Part shown: positions 9,005 through 17,171 of the stretch, piece by piece | How the letters are laid out: the number at the start of each line of letters is the position of its first letter | Position numbering within the stretch: position 1 is the stretch's first letter | NCBI RefSeq assembly: GCF_000688475.1 | Contig: NZ_JIAN01000007.1 | Location: forward strand, 62,001-126,000 | Direction: 5' to 3' | DNA length: 64,000 bases | DNA from: Cellulomonas sp. URHE0023 | GTDB taxonomy: Bacteria; Actinomycetota; Actinomycetes; Actinomycetales; Cellulomonadaceae | Position numbers and translations under genes: made by a program | Notes under the pieces: model-generated | Databases searched by the model: none | The model's input: the letters and a program-made list of their open reading frames with translations, nothing else | Told to the model about the DNA's origin: nothing

Positions 9005-10006
9005 ATGCTGCAGGCCACCCCGTCGTCGACCGAGCTCGAGGACGTCGTCGCCACCACGCTTCGGATGCGTGCGGGGATCGAGAGCGTGGTGACCGGTCGG
9101 CCCGAGCTCGTGCGCGTCACGGTCGCCGTGCTGCTCGCCGAGGGGCACCTGCTCCTGGAGGACGTGCCGGGAGTCGGCAAGACGACGCTCGCCAAGGCGC
9201 TCGCCAAGACCATCGACTGCTCCGTCGGGCGGATCCAGTTCACACCGGACCTGCTGCCCTCCGACCTCACAGGGGTCAACATCTACCGGTCGCAGACGCA
9301 CGAGTTCGAGTTCCGACCGGGGCCTGTGTTCGCGCACATCGTGATCGGCGACGAGATCAACCGCGCCTCGCCCAAGACACAGTCGGCGCTGCTCGAGTGC
9401 ATGCAGGAGGCGCAGGCCACCGTCGACGGTCGGACGTACCCGCTGCCACGCCCGTTCCTCGTCGTCGCGACGCAGAACCCCGTCGAGATGGAAGGCACCT
9501 ACCCGCTGCCCGAGGCGCAGCGCGACCGGTTCATGGCCCGCCTGACGGTCGGCTACCCGAGCATCGAGTCCGAGCTCGACATGCTCGACCTGCAGGAGAC
9601 GTCCGACCCGCTCGACATCCTCGTGCCCGTGACCGACGCCAAGCAGGTCAAGGCCGCCATCGACGTGACCCGACGCCTGTTCGCGTCGCCCGCGGTGAAG
9701 CGGTACATCGTCGACCTCGTGACCGCGACCCGCGAGGACTCAGGGCTCCGGCTCGGTGCGTCCCCGCGGGCGGCGATCCAGCTGCTCCGCGCTGCCAAGG
9801 CGCTCGCCGCGATGGACGGGAGAGACCACGTGCTCCCGGACGACGTCCAGCAGCTGGCCGTGCCGGTGCTGGCTCACCGGCTGCTGCCGAGCACCGAGTC
9901 ACGCCTGTCGGGTCGCAGCACGTCGGACATCGTCGCCGACATCGTCGACCGCATAGCCCTGCCCGCACCGGCTGCGGCCGGACGAGCCCGTCGCGCCGTC
10001 GGCTGA
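9005..10006 (+). CDS. MoxR-family AAA+ ATPase
   Basis: MoxR ATPases act as chaperone-like factors, commonly with a VWA/DUF58 partner encoded next door. The 333-residue protein shows Walker A PGVGKTT (about 55-61), Walker B IVIGDEINR (about 112-120), sensor 1 VVATQNPVEMEGTYPLPEAQ and the C-terminal AAA lid. The start ATG is preceded by a strong Shine-Dalgarno, AAAGGAGG at 8993-9000. Its stop overlaps the next start by one base (TGATG), so it is the first gene of a three-gene operon with the DUF58 protein and a transglutaminase. Its cellular target is not known. Confidence 0.93.
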   Translation: MLQATPSSTELEDVVATTLRMRAGIESVVTGRPELVRVTVAVLLAEGHLLLEDVPGVGKTTLAKALAKTIDCSVGRIQFTPDLLPSDLTGVNIYRSQTHEFEFRPGPVFAHIVIGDEINRASPKTQSALLECMQEAQATVDGRTYPLPRPFLVVATQNPVEMEGTYPLPEAQRDRFMARLTVGYPSIESELDMLDLQETSDPLDILVPVTDAKQVKAAIDVTRRLFASPAVKRYIVDLVTATREDSGLRLGASPRAAIQLLRAAKALAAMDGRDHVLPDDVQQLAVPVLAHRLLPSTESRLSGRSTSDIVADIVDRIALPAPAAAGRARRAVG

Positions 10007-11259
10007 TGCGTCTGCGCCCCACCGCTCGTGGGTGGACCCTCGCGGCTGCGGGGGTCGCCGCGCTCCAGCTCGGCGTGGTGCTCGGCTCCGTCGACCTGGT
10101 GCGCATCGGCACGCTCGCCCTCCTGCTCGTGGTGGCTGCGGCGATCGGCGTGCTCGTGTTCGACCCGGGCCGCGGGCGGCACCGGCTCGCCGTCACCCGC
10201 AGCAGCACGCCGAACCCTGTCCACTCGGGAGCCGAGGCTCAGATCGAGGTCGTCATCGGCGCCACCGACCCCGCAGCGCGCGTGCGCCTGGCAGGGCTGA
10301 AGTTCGCCGAGCAGGCCGCGACCGAGCTCTCGGGAGGCCGGCCGCTGCGGGCTCGCGTCACCCGGGCACCGCGCCGCGTCACGGTCACCTACGCGGTGCA
10401 GGCCGCGCGTCGTGGCCGCTGGCCGCTCGGACCGCTCGTCGTGACGCGCAGCGACCCGTTCGGGGTCGTCAGGGCGTCGGCGACCCTCGGAGAGCAGGCC
10501 GAGGTCTCGGTGTGGCCGTCCGTGGTGCCGCTGCCGACCCCCGGTGACGTGCTCGTGGGTGAGCCCGACCGGGTCGCGCTCGGCGCTCGCACACCGTCCA
10601 CCGACGACGCGTCCCTGCGGGACTACCGCGAAGGTGACGACCTGCGTCGCGTGCACTGGAGCAGCAGCGCGCGCCGTGGCGCCCTCATGGTTCGCTCCGA
10701 CGAGCGCGCCGGGATGCGGCCCGTGTCCGTCCTGCTCGGCCTGCCCGCCCGCACGTCCGCGCTGGAGTGGTCGATCTCCCTGGCGGCCTCGATGGCGCTC
10801 GCGATGCTCGACGGCGGTCACCCCGTCCGGATGGTCGGCGGTGCACCGTCGGAGCCGGAGTCCGGTCCGTACCCGCTCGCGTTCGTGCACAGCCGATCCG
10901 GTCCCAGCGCGCGGGCCGCCGTGCTCGACCGGACGCTCGACCTCGAGGCGCCGCGCTCGAACGTGCAGGGCGAGATCGACCTGGTCGCGGCAGCGCGCAT
11001 GCTGCACACCACCGACGCGGCGGGCGAGATCGTGCTCGCGGTGCTCGGTCCGCTCGGTGCGTCCGCACGCGCCGCGCTCGCCCACGTGGCCGACGACGCC
11101 CAGGCCTGGGCTGTCGTCCGTTCCGACACCCCCGGGCATGTCGTCGAGGCGAACGACACCGTCCTGGCGCTGCGCCGGGCCGGGTGGCGCGCCTGCCGTG
11201 TCACGCCCGACGAACCGATCGTCGACTGCTGGCTCCGCCTCCTGGGATCTGCCACATGA
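10006..11259 (+). CDS. DUF58 domain-containing membrane protein
   Basis: The 417-residue protein has two N-terminal hydrophobic segments (about residues 12-50), a beta-rich middle part, then the DUF58 core with the conserved stretch LRDYREGDDLRRVHWSSSAR. DUF58 proteins contain a von Willebrand A-like fold and pair with MoxR ATPases; the precise function is unknown. The ATG shares one base with the moxR stop, and its own stop overlaps the next gene as ATGA, indicating translational coupling through the operon. Confidence 0.9.
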   Translation: MRLRPTARGWTLAAAGVAALQLGVVLGSVDLVRIGTLALLLVVAAAIGVLVFDPGRGRHRLAVTRSSTPNPVHSGAEAQIEVVIGATDPAARVRLAGLKFAEQAATELSGGRPLRARVTRAPRRVTVTYAVQAARRGRWPLGPLVVTRSDPFGVVRASATLGEQAEVSVWPSVVPLPTPGDVLVGEPDRVALGARTPSTDDASLRDYREGDDLRRVHWSSSARRGALMVRSDERAGMRPVSVLLGLPARTSALEWSISLAASMALAMLDGGHPVRMVGGAPSEPESGPYPLAFVHSRSGPSARAAVLDRTLDLEAPRSNVQGEIDLVAAARMLHTTDAAGEIVLAVLGPLGASARAALAHVADDAQAWAVVRSDTPGHVVEANDTVLALRRAGWRACRVTPDEPIVDCWLRLLGSAT

Positions 11260-13550
11260 TCGGCCGCCTGCACCCGATCCCCCGCGGTCCGCGCGCCGCC
11301 GTCGGCACCGGGCTGGTGGCCGCCGCGACCTGCTCGAGCCTGCTCGCGCTGCAGAACCTGATGGTGCGCGGGACCTGGCTCTCCACGGCGTGGTTCACGG
11401 TGCTCGTCGTCGCGGCGATCGTCATGGGCGCCCGTGCGGTGACCCGGTCGTGGTGGGCACCCTCGCTGGTCGGGCTCGTGGTGTCGGTCGCGATCATCCT
11501 GGTCCGCTACGGCGCCGCCCCTGGACGCGTCCGCGTGCTCCCGGACGCCAGCTCGTTCGAACGCACTCTCGCGACCGCCCGCGAGGGCGTCGCCGTCATC
11601 AACGCCTCACTCGTGCCGATGCAGAGCGTCCGATCCTCGGAGCTCCTCATCGTCACGGGCGCACTGGCCGTGTTCCTCCTCGCCGACCTCCTCGCGATCG
11701 GGCTCGGAGCGCCGGCCGCGTCAGGTCTGGCGTTCGCGACGCTCTGGATCCCCGCGATCGTCCTCGGCTTCTCCGCCAGCGGCTGGGCGCTCGCCTGGAC
11801 CGCCCTGGCCTACCTGCTCCTGCTCGCTCTGAGCGCCGCGCCCACGACCGCCCACGCCGACCAGGGAAGACGTGCGTCCGTCGCGATCTTCTCGTCGGTG
11901 GCGCTCATCGTCGCGACGGTCGTCATCGGACCTGCAGTGGCCTCGTTCCCGGGCTGGGCGTCGATGAGCCTGCCGTCCTTCGGGTCCGGCCCGATCGGCC
12001 CGCTGCAGCTCAGCGACGACCTCGACCTGCGACAGAGCCTCGGCAGCCGCTCCGGGCAGGTCGTCATGACCTACACGGTGACGCCGCCGGCCGTCGTCAC
12101 CGACCCGGCAGACCCGACGCCCACGCCCAGCGCGTCCAGCGCTCCCCTGGGTGGCGCCACCGCCCGGACCGTCGGCCCGCTGCGGGCCTTCACCCTCGCC
12201 GACTTCGACGGCACCACCTGGCAGCGCACCGACGCGCTCCGGCTCGACCCGTGGGACCCCGCGACGTTGCTCACGTCCGACTCGAGCATCGTCGGCACCA
12301 CCCCCGACGCCGAGCGCGGCACGTTGGCCGACGTGGTCGTCGATGTAGGTCGTCTGCAGGAACGTCGCCTGCCGATCAGCACGTTCCCCCGAACGGTCGT
12401 CGTCGACGGTGCCTGGCAGTACGACCAGGCCCGCGACGAGGTCGTCGGCAGACGCGGCACGTACAACGGCCTGCAGTACTCCATGCAGGTGGAGATCCCG
12501 CGGCTGACCAAGGACGACCTCGCCACGGCGGACGTCGGTGACCCCGGTGACGGCGGCGCCACGCTCGAGGTTCCGAAGACGTCGCACAGCGACGACATCG
12601 CCGAGAAGGCCCGCGAGCTGACGGCCGATGCGAGCACGCCCTACCAGCGGGCGATGGACCTCCAGGGTTTCTTCCACGCGACGTCCAACTTCACGTACGA
12701 CACCCACGTCGCACCCTCGCGCTCCGACGACGCGGTCTGGGACTTCCTGCAGTCCACCCACGGGTACTGCGTGCAGTTCGCGACCTCGATGACGATCATG
12801 GCGCGGACCCTCGGCATCCCGGCGCGCGTCGCTGTGGGGTTCCTGCCTGGGGAGGCCGACGACGACGGGAAGTACGTCATCACCGGACGGCAGTCCCACG
12901 CGTGGCCCGAGCTGTACTTCGAGGACTTCGGATGGGTGCGGTTCGAGCCGACCCCGGCGAGCCAGACAGGGCCGCTGCCGGCGTGGAGCGACCCGTTCGC
13001 AGGCGTCAGCGGGTCCGACGGCAGCCGGGAGGAGGGCGTTCCCGGGTCCAGCACCGGCGCCTCGTCCGCGCCGGTCCCCGCCACGCCGCAGTCGGCAACC
13101 GCAGCCGCGGACCAGAGCAGCATGTGGGTTCCCGTCGGGATCACCGTGGCGGTCGTCGTGGTGATCGCTTCGCTCGGCGTGATGCTCGTCCGGCGCCGGG
13201 CCAGCATGCTCCCGGAGCTCACGCCTGAGCGGGCCTGGTCACGTGCGCGTCGCCGGCTGGCCAAGCGAGGGCTGGTCTGGTCCGACTCCGACACACCCCG
13301 AACCGTGGTGTCGTCGGTCAACGCCCAGCTGCGGGCCCGCACCGGAGCGGAGCTGGCCGGCGACGCCTCCGCGGCCCTCGTGGCACTGGCGCGCGCGGTC
13401 GAGGCGGAGCGCTACGCGCGCGAACCGTCAGTGGTCGAGTCCGCGGTGCTCGCGCGGTGGGTGGACGACCTGGTCGACGGAGCGGAGAACGCGCTCAGCG
13501 ACCGCTCTCACCGCGGCGCCGTTCCCAGCGCTCCTCGAGGCGACTCATAA
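11256..13550 (+). CDS. TgpA-type membrane transglutaminase-like protein (DUF3488 / DUF4129)
   Basis: The 764-residue protein has several N-terminal transmembrane helices (TgpA_N/DUF3488 region, about 15-240), an extracytoplasmic domain, a transglutaminase core, one further helix near 630 and a cytoplasmic C-terminal segment of the DUF4129 type. The papain-like triad is intact: Cys505 in GYCVQFA, His548 in SHAWPE and Asp557 in DFGWVRFEP. Bacterial members are thought to act as envelope cysteine proteases or transglutaminases, but the substrate is unknown. It is the last gene of the moxR operon, and its 3' end overlaps the convergent DUF3040 gene by 56 bases. Confidence 0.9.
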   Translation: MIGRLHPIPRGPRAAVGTGLVAAATCSSLLALQNLMVRGTWLSTAWFTVLVVAAIVMGARAVTRSWWAPSLVGLVVSVAIILVRYGAAPGRVRVLPDASSFERTLATAREGVAVINASLVPMQSVRSSELLIVTGALAVFLLADLLAIGLGAPAASGLAFATLWIPAIVLGFSASGWALAWTALAYLLLLALSAAPTTAHADQGRRASVAIFSSVALIVATVVIGPAVASFPGWASMSLPSFGSGPIGPLQLSDDLDLRQSLGSRSGQVVMTYTVTPPAVVTDPADPTPTPSASSAPLGGATARTVGPLRAFTLADFDGTTWQRTDALRLDPWDPATLLTSDSSIVGTTPDAERGTLADVVVDVGRLQERRLPISTFPRTVVVDGAWQYDQARDEVVGRRGTYNGLQYSMQVEIPRLTKDDLATADVGDPGDGGATLEVPKTSHSDDIAEKARELTADASTPYQRAMDLQGFFHATSNFTYDTHVAPSRSDDAVWDFLQSTHGYCVQFATSMTIMARTLGIPARVAVGFLPGEADDDGKYVITGRQSHAWPELYFEDFGWVRFEPTPASQTGPLPAWSDPFAGVSGSDGSREEGVPGSSTGASSAPVPATPQSATAAADQSSMWVPVGITVAVVVVIASLGVMLVRRRASMLPELTPERAWSRARRRLAKRGLVWSDSDTPRTVVSSVNAQLRARTGAELAGDASAALVALARAVEAERYAREPSVVESAVLARWVDDLVDGAENALSDRSHRGAVPSAPRGDS

Positions 13551-13887
13551 GACCTGCACGCTGCTTCTTGACCGGCCGCACGGCACCGTCGCTCTGCACC
13601 ACGCCACGCGGTCCGGAACGGCGACCAGAGTGGCGGGGGTCCGCGAAAGCGAACGCCACGGCGCCGAACATGATCACGAAGCCGACCACGCCCAGCCACG
13701 CCTGGCTCTGGGCTGCGCCCAGGACGAGCAGCAGCAGGCCGACGGTCGCACCGACGCCTGCGATGACATAGCGCCCGAACGGGCGGCGCCCGCGCTGGGT
13801 CAGCGTGTTGGCGAGCCGAGGGTCGTCAGATGTCAGCTGACGTTCCATCTGCTCGAGCACGCGCTGCTCGTACTCGGAGAGAGGCAT
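13495..13887 (-). CDS. DUF3040 small membrane protein
   Basis: A 130-residue protein typical of actinobacterial DUF3040: a cytoplasmic start MPLSEYEQRVLEQMERQL, a segment DDPRLANTL, then two adjacent transmembrane helices (about 42-60 and 64-82) and a basic C-terminal tail. The function is unknown; genes of this family commonly lie near mraZ. The 56-base convergent overlap with the transglutaminase gene is real coding on both strands, since the tail LMSRLEERWERRR is family-like. A possible -10 TATCCT lies at 13934-13929. Confidence 0.88.
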   Translation of the reverse strand: MPLSEYEQRVLEQMERQLTSDDPRLANTLTQRGRRPFGRYVIAGVGATVGLLLLVLGAAQSQAWLGVVGFVIMFGAVAFAFADPRHSGRRSGPRGVVQSDGAVRPVKKQRAGLMSRLEERWERRRGESGR

Positions 13888-14014
13888 ACTGACCCCCGTT
13901 GTCAGCCGTAAGCACCTGTGTTGCCCTCAGGATAGATCCGCGGGAACGAAGGTGGTAGTCGAGCGTGAGGGTACTCCACCAACCTGCGTGTCCCCTGCGT
14001 GAGCGCAATTCCGC

Positions 14015-15199
14015 CTATACGGCCTCGAACCAGGTCGACTTGAGGCCCGGCACCCGGCCGTCCCGCTCAGGTTCACCCACCGCGTCGTCCAGCGTGGGGT
14101 GTCGGATGGTCTGGACGACCTCCGTGAGCCCGTCCACGGACAGCACGACCCGACGCACGGAGAGCCCGCCGAGGTCCACGCCGGCGATCAGCTCGCGCGC
14201 GGCGAGGTAGAGCTCGCGGCCGGCGTCCGTCGGTGTCAATAGCGTGCGCGACCGGCTGAGCGACCGGAAGTCTGACGTCCTTACCTGCACGCTCACACTC
14301 CGCGTCGCCAGGCCCCGCGCCCGCAGCCGGCCGGCGCAGAGGTCGGCCAGGTCACGCGTCACCGCCTGGACGACGCCGAGATCCGCGACATGGCCGACGA
14401 GCGTCTCCTCTGCGCTGACCGACGTCTCAGTGCGACGTGGGAGGACCGGACGCGGGTCCCGCCCCCACGAAAGGTCGACGAGGTGCGCACCCGCGACCCG
14501 GCCGACGGCCCGGTGCACGACGGTGACGTCGCTGTCCGCGAGCTCGGCGACCGTGTGGATCCCCCAGCGCGACAGAGCCTCCTCGATCCCGCCGTCGACC
14601 CCCTTCAGGGCGGACAGGGGGTGCGACCGCACGAAATCCACCGCGGCCCGCCGCGGGATCAGCAGAACGCCGTCGGGCTTGGCCCGGCCCGAGGCGAGCC
14701 TGGCGACGAGCTTGGTCGAGCCGATCCCGACCGAGCACGTGATGCCGTACTGCTCGTGCACGCGGCGCCGGACCACCGCGGCAATCTCGATCGGCGGCCC
14801 GAGGCGACGCCGTGCGCCGGCCACGTCGAGGAAAGCCTCACCGGCGCCGACCTGCTCCACGAGAACCGTGACGTCGCCCAGCAGCCGCATGACGCCGGTG
14901 GACACCTCTCGGTACACGTGATGGTCCGGCGGGACTACGATCGCCTGGGGGCACTGGCGCAGAGCTGTCGACATCGGCATGTCCGAGTCGACGCCGAACG
15001 CACGTGCCTCATAGGACGCCGAAAGGACGACTCCGCCGGGGGCACGGCCCACGATGACAGGCAGGCCGCGCAGCTGCGGGCGGCGGGCCAGCTCGACCGA
15101 CACGAAGAACTCGTCCAGCTCGACGTGCAGGATCGAGCAGCTGTCCTCGCCTCGGCCCCAGTCGCGCCGCGTCTGCGCGGACCGGGGCGCGCGGCTCAC
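14015..15199 (-). CDS. Y-family DNA polymerase (DinB/Pol IV-like) with altered active site
   Basis: The 394-residue protein aligns along its length with Pol IV: palm and fingers (about 22-180), thumb, and little-finger domain (about 260-370). However, the first catalytic aspartate (HVDMD in typical Pol IV) is Glu27 in HVELDEFF, and the second catalytic Asp (SxDEA) is Gly120 in VGAGEAFLD, with Glu121 kept. The usual helix-hairpin-helix GVG also reads GVDGG. It may be a non-polymerising accessory factor, comparable in idea to mycobacterial ImuB or DinB3, or a weak polymerase. The GTG start overlaps the upstream HEPN stop (GTGA), and a LexA box precedes the pair. Confidence 0.88.
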   Translation of the reverse strand: MSRAPRSAQTRRDWGRGEDSCSILHVELDEFFVSVELARRPQLRGLPVIVGRAPGGVVLSASYEARAFGVDSDMPMSTALRQCPQAIVVPPDHHVYREVSTGVMRLLGDVTVLVEQVGAGEAFLDVAGARRRLGPPIEIAAVVRRRVHEQYGITCSVGIGSTKLVARLASGRAKPDGVLLIPRRAAVDFVRSHPLSALKGVDGGIEEALSRWGIHTVAELADSDVTVVHRAVGRVAGAHLVDLSWGRDPRPVLPRRTETSVSAEETLVGHVADLGVVQAVTRDLADLCAGRLRARGLATRSVSVQVRTSDFRSLSRSRTLLTPTDAGRELYLAARELIAGVDLGGLSVRRVVLSVDGLTEVVQTIRHPTLDDAVGEPERDGRVPGLKSTWFEAV

Positions 15200-15645
15200 G
15201 AGGCCCGCAGAGCGTGCGCTGCCGTGCCGACGTCGTCTCCCTGCACGGCGTCACGTGCCGCGTCCACGAAGTCCTCCGCCCAGAACAGCGCCTGCTCGGC
15301 CCTGCCGGCAGAGAGCTCGTCGAACCGTCCGGCGTCCACCGCCGAGCGCAGCGGCGCGGCATCGGCGAAGTACGTCGACCACGCCACCAGCTCGGGCGCG
15401 ACCGCGTCGAGCAGCTCCCACACCGTGCGCAGCGCCTTTCGACCGGGAGCGGCGGTACGAGCCGCGACGACCGCCGCACCGGCCCGCAGGGCCGCGAGGT
15501 GCGCGTGCGTGAAGAGCTCCCACGCCTCCGAGGACAACCGAGCCGCCACCAGCTCGGCGTCGGCACGGCGGAGCAGCTCAGCGGCACGGGTCGACTGTGG
15601 CCCTGCCGTGGCCCTCGTGGACCTCATGTCGAGCTGCTGCGCCAT
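15196..15645 (-). CDS. SAV_6107-type HEPN domain protein
   Basis: A 149-residue, mostly helical protein of the actinobacterial SAV_6107 HEPN family, with the recognisable segments RAAELLRRADAEL, AWELFTHAHLAALRAGAAV and FVDAARDAV. The start at ATG 15645 follows GGGAGG by five bases; the adjacent GTG 15648 is too close to the Shine-Dalgarno. The frame stays open further upstream, but that part lies over the LexA site and the opposite gene. HEPN domains occur in RNases and nucleotide-binding partners. Here the gene is translationally coupled to the Y-family polymerase behind a LexA box, suggesting a DNA-damage role by inference. Confidence 0.85.
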   Translation of the reverse strand: MAQQLDMRSTRATAGPQSTRAAELLRRADAELVAARLSSEAWELFTHAHLAALRAGAAVVAARTAAPGRKALRTVWELLDAVAPELVAWSTYFADAAPLRSAVDAGRFDELSAGRAEQALFWAEDFVDAARDAVQGDDVGTAAHALRAS

Positions 15646-15683
15646 CACGACCTCCCTCTCGTCCACCGAACCCGCCTCACCAA

Positions 15684-15705
15684 GCATCGAACACCTGTTC
15701 GATGC
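15684..15705. promoter_or_regulatory. LexA (SOS) box: 22-bp perfect palindrome
   Basis: The core TCGAACACCTGTTCGA (15687-15702) is a perfect actinobacterial LexA site, extended to a 22-bp palindrome with nine-base arms. It sits 39 bases upstream of the HEPN-polymerase operon and overlaps the likely -35 of the divergent methyltransferase gene, so LexA could control both directions. Confidence 0.9.
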
Positions 15706-15733
15706 TGTCAACCGTCGGTGCCACCCGTACCGT
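15705..15733 (+). promoter_or_regulatory. Putative promoter of the methyltransferase gene (leaderless)
   Basis: CTGTCA (15705-15710), a 17-base spacer and TACCGT (15728-15733) resemble a housekeeping promoter. The ATG begins seven bases after the -10 hexamer, implying a leaderless mRNA, and no Shine-Dalgarno is present. The -35 touches the LexA palindrome. Confidence 0.5.
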
Positions 15734-15739
15734 GTCCGC

Positions 15740-16624
15740 ATGGCCGCGCGAGATCGATCCCCCCGCCGGAGCACAGGTTCGCAGCGGCCACCCACACGCG
15801 CCGCGGCCCGGGCGCTCTGGCCGACCGGTCCGATGCCGATCTCGACCGGCACCGTCGAGCTCGAGCGCGACCCGGACGACCCCGACGGCGTCACGGTGCT
15901 GGTCAACGGAGTGCCGAGCTCCTACCTCGACCTCGTCGACCCCACGCACCTCGTCTTCGAGTACATGCAGCAGATGGCCGAGGTGATCGACCGGATCGCG
16001 CCCGCAGGTGGGCCGCTCGACGTCGTGCACCTCGGCGCCGCCGGCTGCGCGCTCGCGCGGGCCATCCACGCCGAACGGCCCGGCTCCCGGCAGCTGGCCA
16101 TCGAGCTCGACACGGCGCTGCCCGAGCTCGTGCGCGGCTGGTTCGACCTGCCACGTGCACCCGCCCTGCGGATCCGCGCGGGCGACGCGAGGACCGAGCT
16201 CGAGAAGCTGCCGGATGCGTCCGCCGACGTCGTGGTCCGGGACGTGTTCGCCGGAGACACCACGCCACGGCACGTCCGGACGCGGGAGATGGTCGCGCAG
16301 GTCGCGAGGGTCCTGCGGCCCGGCGGCGTCTACCTGGTCAACACGGCCGACCGACCGCCGTTGTCAGGAGCACGCGCAGAGATCGCGACCATCGACCGGT
16401 GCTTCGCGGACGTCGTCGTCGTCGCCGAGCCCGGACTGCTGCGTGGCCGAGGCTACGGAAACCTCGTCGTCGCCGCGACCGACGACCTCGACCTGCTCTC
16501 CTCACCTGCGCTCGCGCGCGCGATCCGTAGCCTTCCCGCTCCGGCCCGGCTGCTCAGGGACGACGAGCTCGTGGGATACGTCGCGGGTGCCCAGGAGCTC
16601 CGCGACGGCCCGCCTGCGTCATAG
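15740..16624 (+). CDS. Spermidine synthase-like SAM-dependent methyltransferase
   Basis: A 294-residue protein with a Rossmann methyltransferase core: VVHLGAAGCALARAI (motif I), LAIELDTALPELV (acidic loop), and VVVRDVFAGDTTPRH, typical of spermidine-synthase-like proteins (fused MFS/spermidine synthase group without the MFS part). The basic, poorly conserved N terminus of about 30 residues makes an alternative start at ATG 15833 possible. Aminopropyl transfer is not assured, since many actinobacterial members are uncharacterised. It is divergent from the HEPN-polymerase operon and ends at a strong hairpin shared with the cold-shock gene. Confidence 0.82.
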   Translation: MAARDRSPRRSTGSQRPPTRAAARALWPTGPMPISTGTVELERDPDDPDGVTVLVNGVPSSYLDLVDPTHLVFEYMQQMAEVIDRIAPAGGPLDVVHLGAAGCALARAIHAERPGSRQLAIELDTALPELVRGWFDLPRAPALRIRAGDARTELEKLPDASADVVVRDVFAGDTTPRHVRTREMVAQVARVLRPGGVYLVNTADRPPLSGARAEIATIDRCFADVVVVAEPGLLRGRGYGNLVVAATDDLDLLSSPALARAIRSLPAPARLLRDDELVGYVAGAQELRDGPPAS

Positions 16625-16636
16625 GGCCACATGCGC

Positions 16637-16675
16637 GACAGGCTGCGCCCCCGGGATCCGGGGGCACAGCCTGTC
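16637..16675. terminator. Bidirectional intrinsic-type terminator
   Basis: Arms 16637-16654 and 16658-16675 form an 18-position stem with one mismatch and a three-base loop, between convergent methyltransferase and cold-shock genes. It has no U tract, as is common in actinobacteria. Confidence 0.9.
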
Positions 16676-16695
16676 ATGTCGTGCGAGAGGTCAGA

Positions 16696-16899
16696 TCAGA
16701 GCGGCCGGACGCTCTCCGCCTGCGGGCCCTTGGCGCCCTGGGTGATCTCGAACTCGACGCGCTGACCCTCGTCAAGGCTGCGGTAGCCCGAGGAGTCGAT
16801 GGCGGAGTAGTGCACGAAGACGTCGGCACCGCCGCCGTCCTGGGCGATGAACCCGAAGCCCTTCTCAGCGTTGAACCACTTGACAGCACCCTGTGCCAT
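16696..16899 (-). CDS. Cold-shock domain protein
   Basis: A 67-residue single OB-fold protein beginning [18 protein letters not shown], containing the RNP1 motif KGFGFI and an RNP2-like motif DVFVHYS. Cold-shock proteins bind single-stranded RNA and DNA and prevent secondary structure in mRNA. The start ATG 16899 follows AGAGGAAG, and the length is exactly that of the family; in-frame codons upstream have no homology. The 5' region to 17171 is long (about 270 bases to the next gene), as often seen for regulated csp mRNAs, but no specific thermosensor is assigned. Confidence 0.95.
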   Translation of the reverse strand: MAQGAVKWFNAEKGFGFIAQDGGGADVFVHYSAIDSSGYRSLDEGQRVEFEITQGAKGPQAESVRPL

Positions 16900-17066
16900 G
16901 TTTGCTTCCTCTGTTCCCACCGGTGACGACGCCGACCCTGCTGTCCGCGCCATGCCGCAATGCCTCACGTCCTGCACCGGGTGACCCAGCCGAGAACGGC
17001 TCGTCGGAACCGCTTCCTGCGCGAATGCTCAGGTCACGGCGCCGGTCAAGCGAGTACGCCACTGCA

Positions 17067-17088
17067 ACGGGTGCATCTTTGCACCCGT
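17067..17088 (-). terminator. Candidate terminator downstream of the PAC2 gene
   Basis: An 8-bp perfect stem (17067-17074 with 17081-17088) and six-base loop lies 84 bases past the PAC2 stop codon on the minus strand. It could instead be a structure in the csp leader. Confidence 0.45.
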
Positions 17089-17171
17089 CCTGTGGGCTGC
17101 GCCACGTTTTCGCTCGTCCGGCACACCCGCTCGAGGCAACGATTGGATAAAGGTCGCTGCGACTCGCAGAA

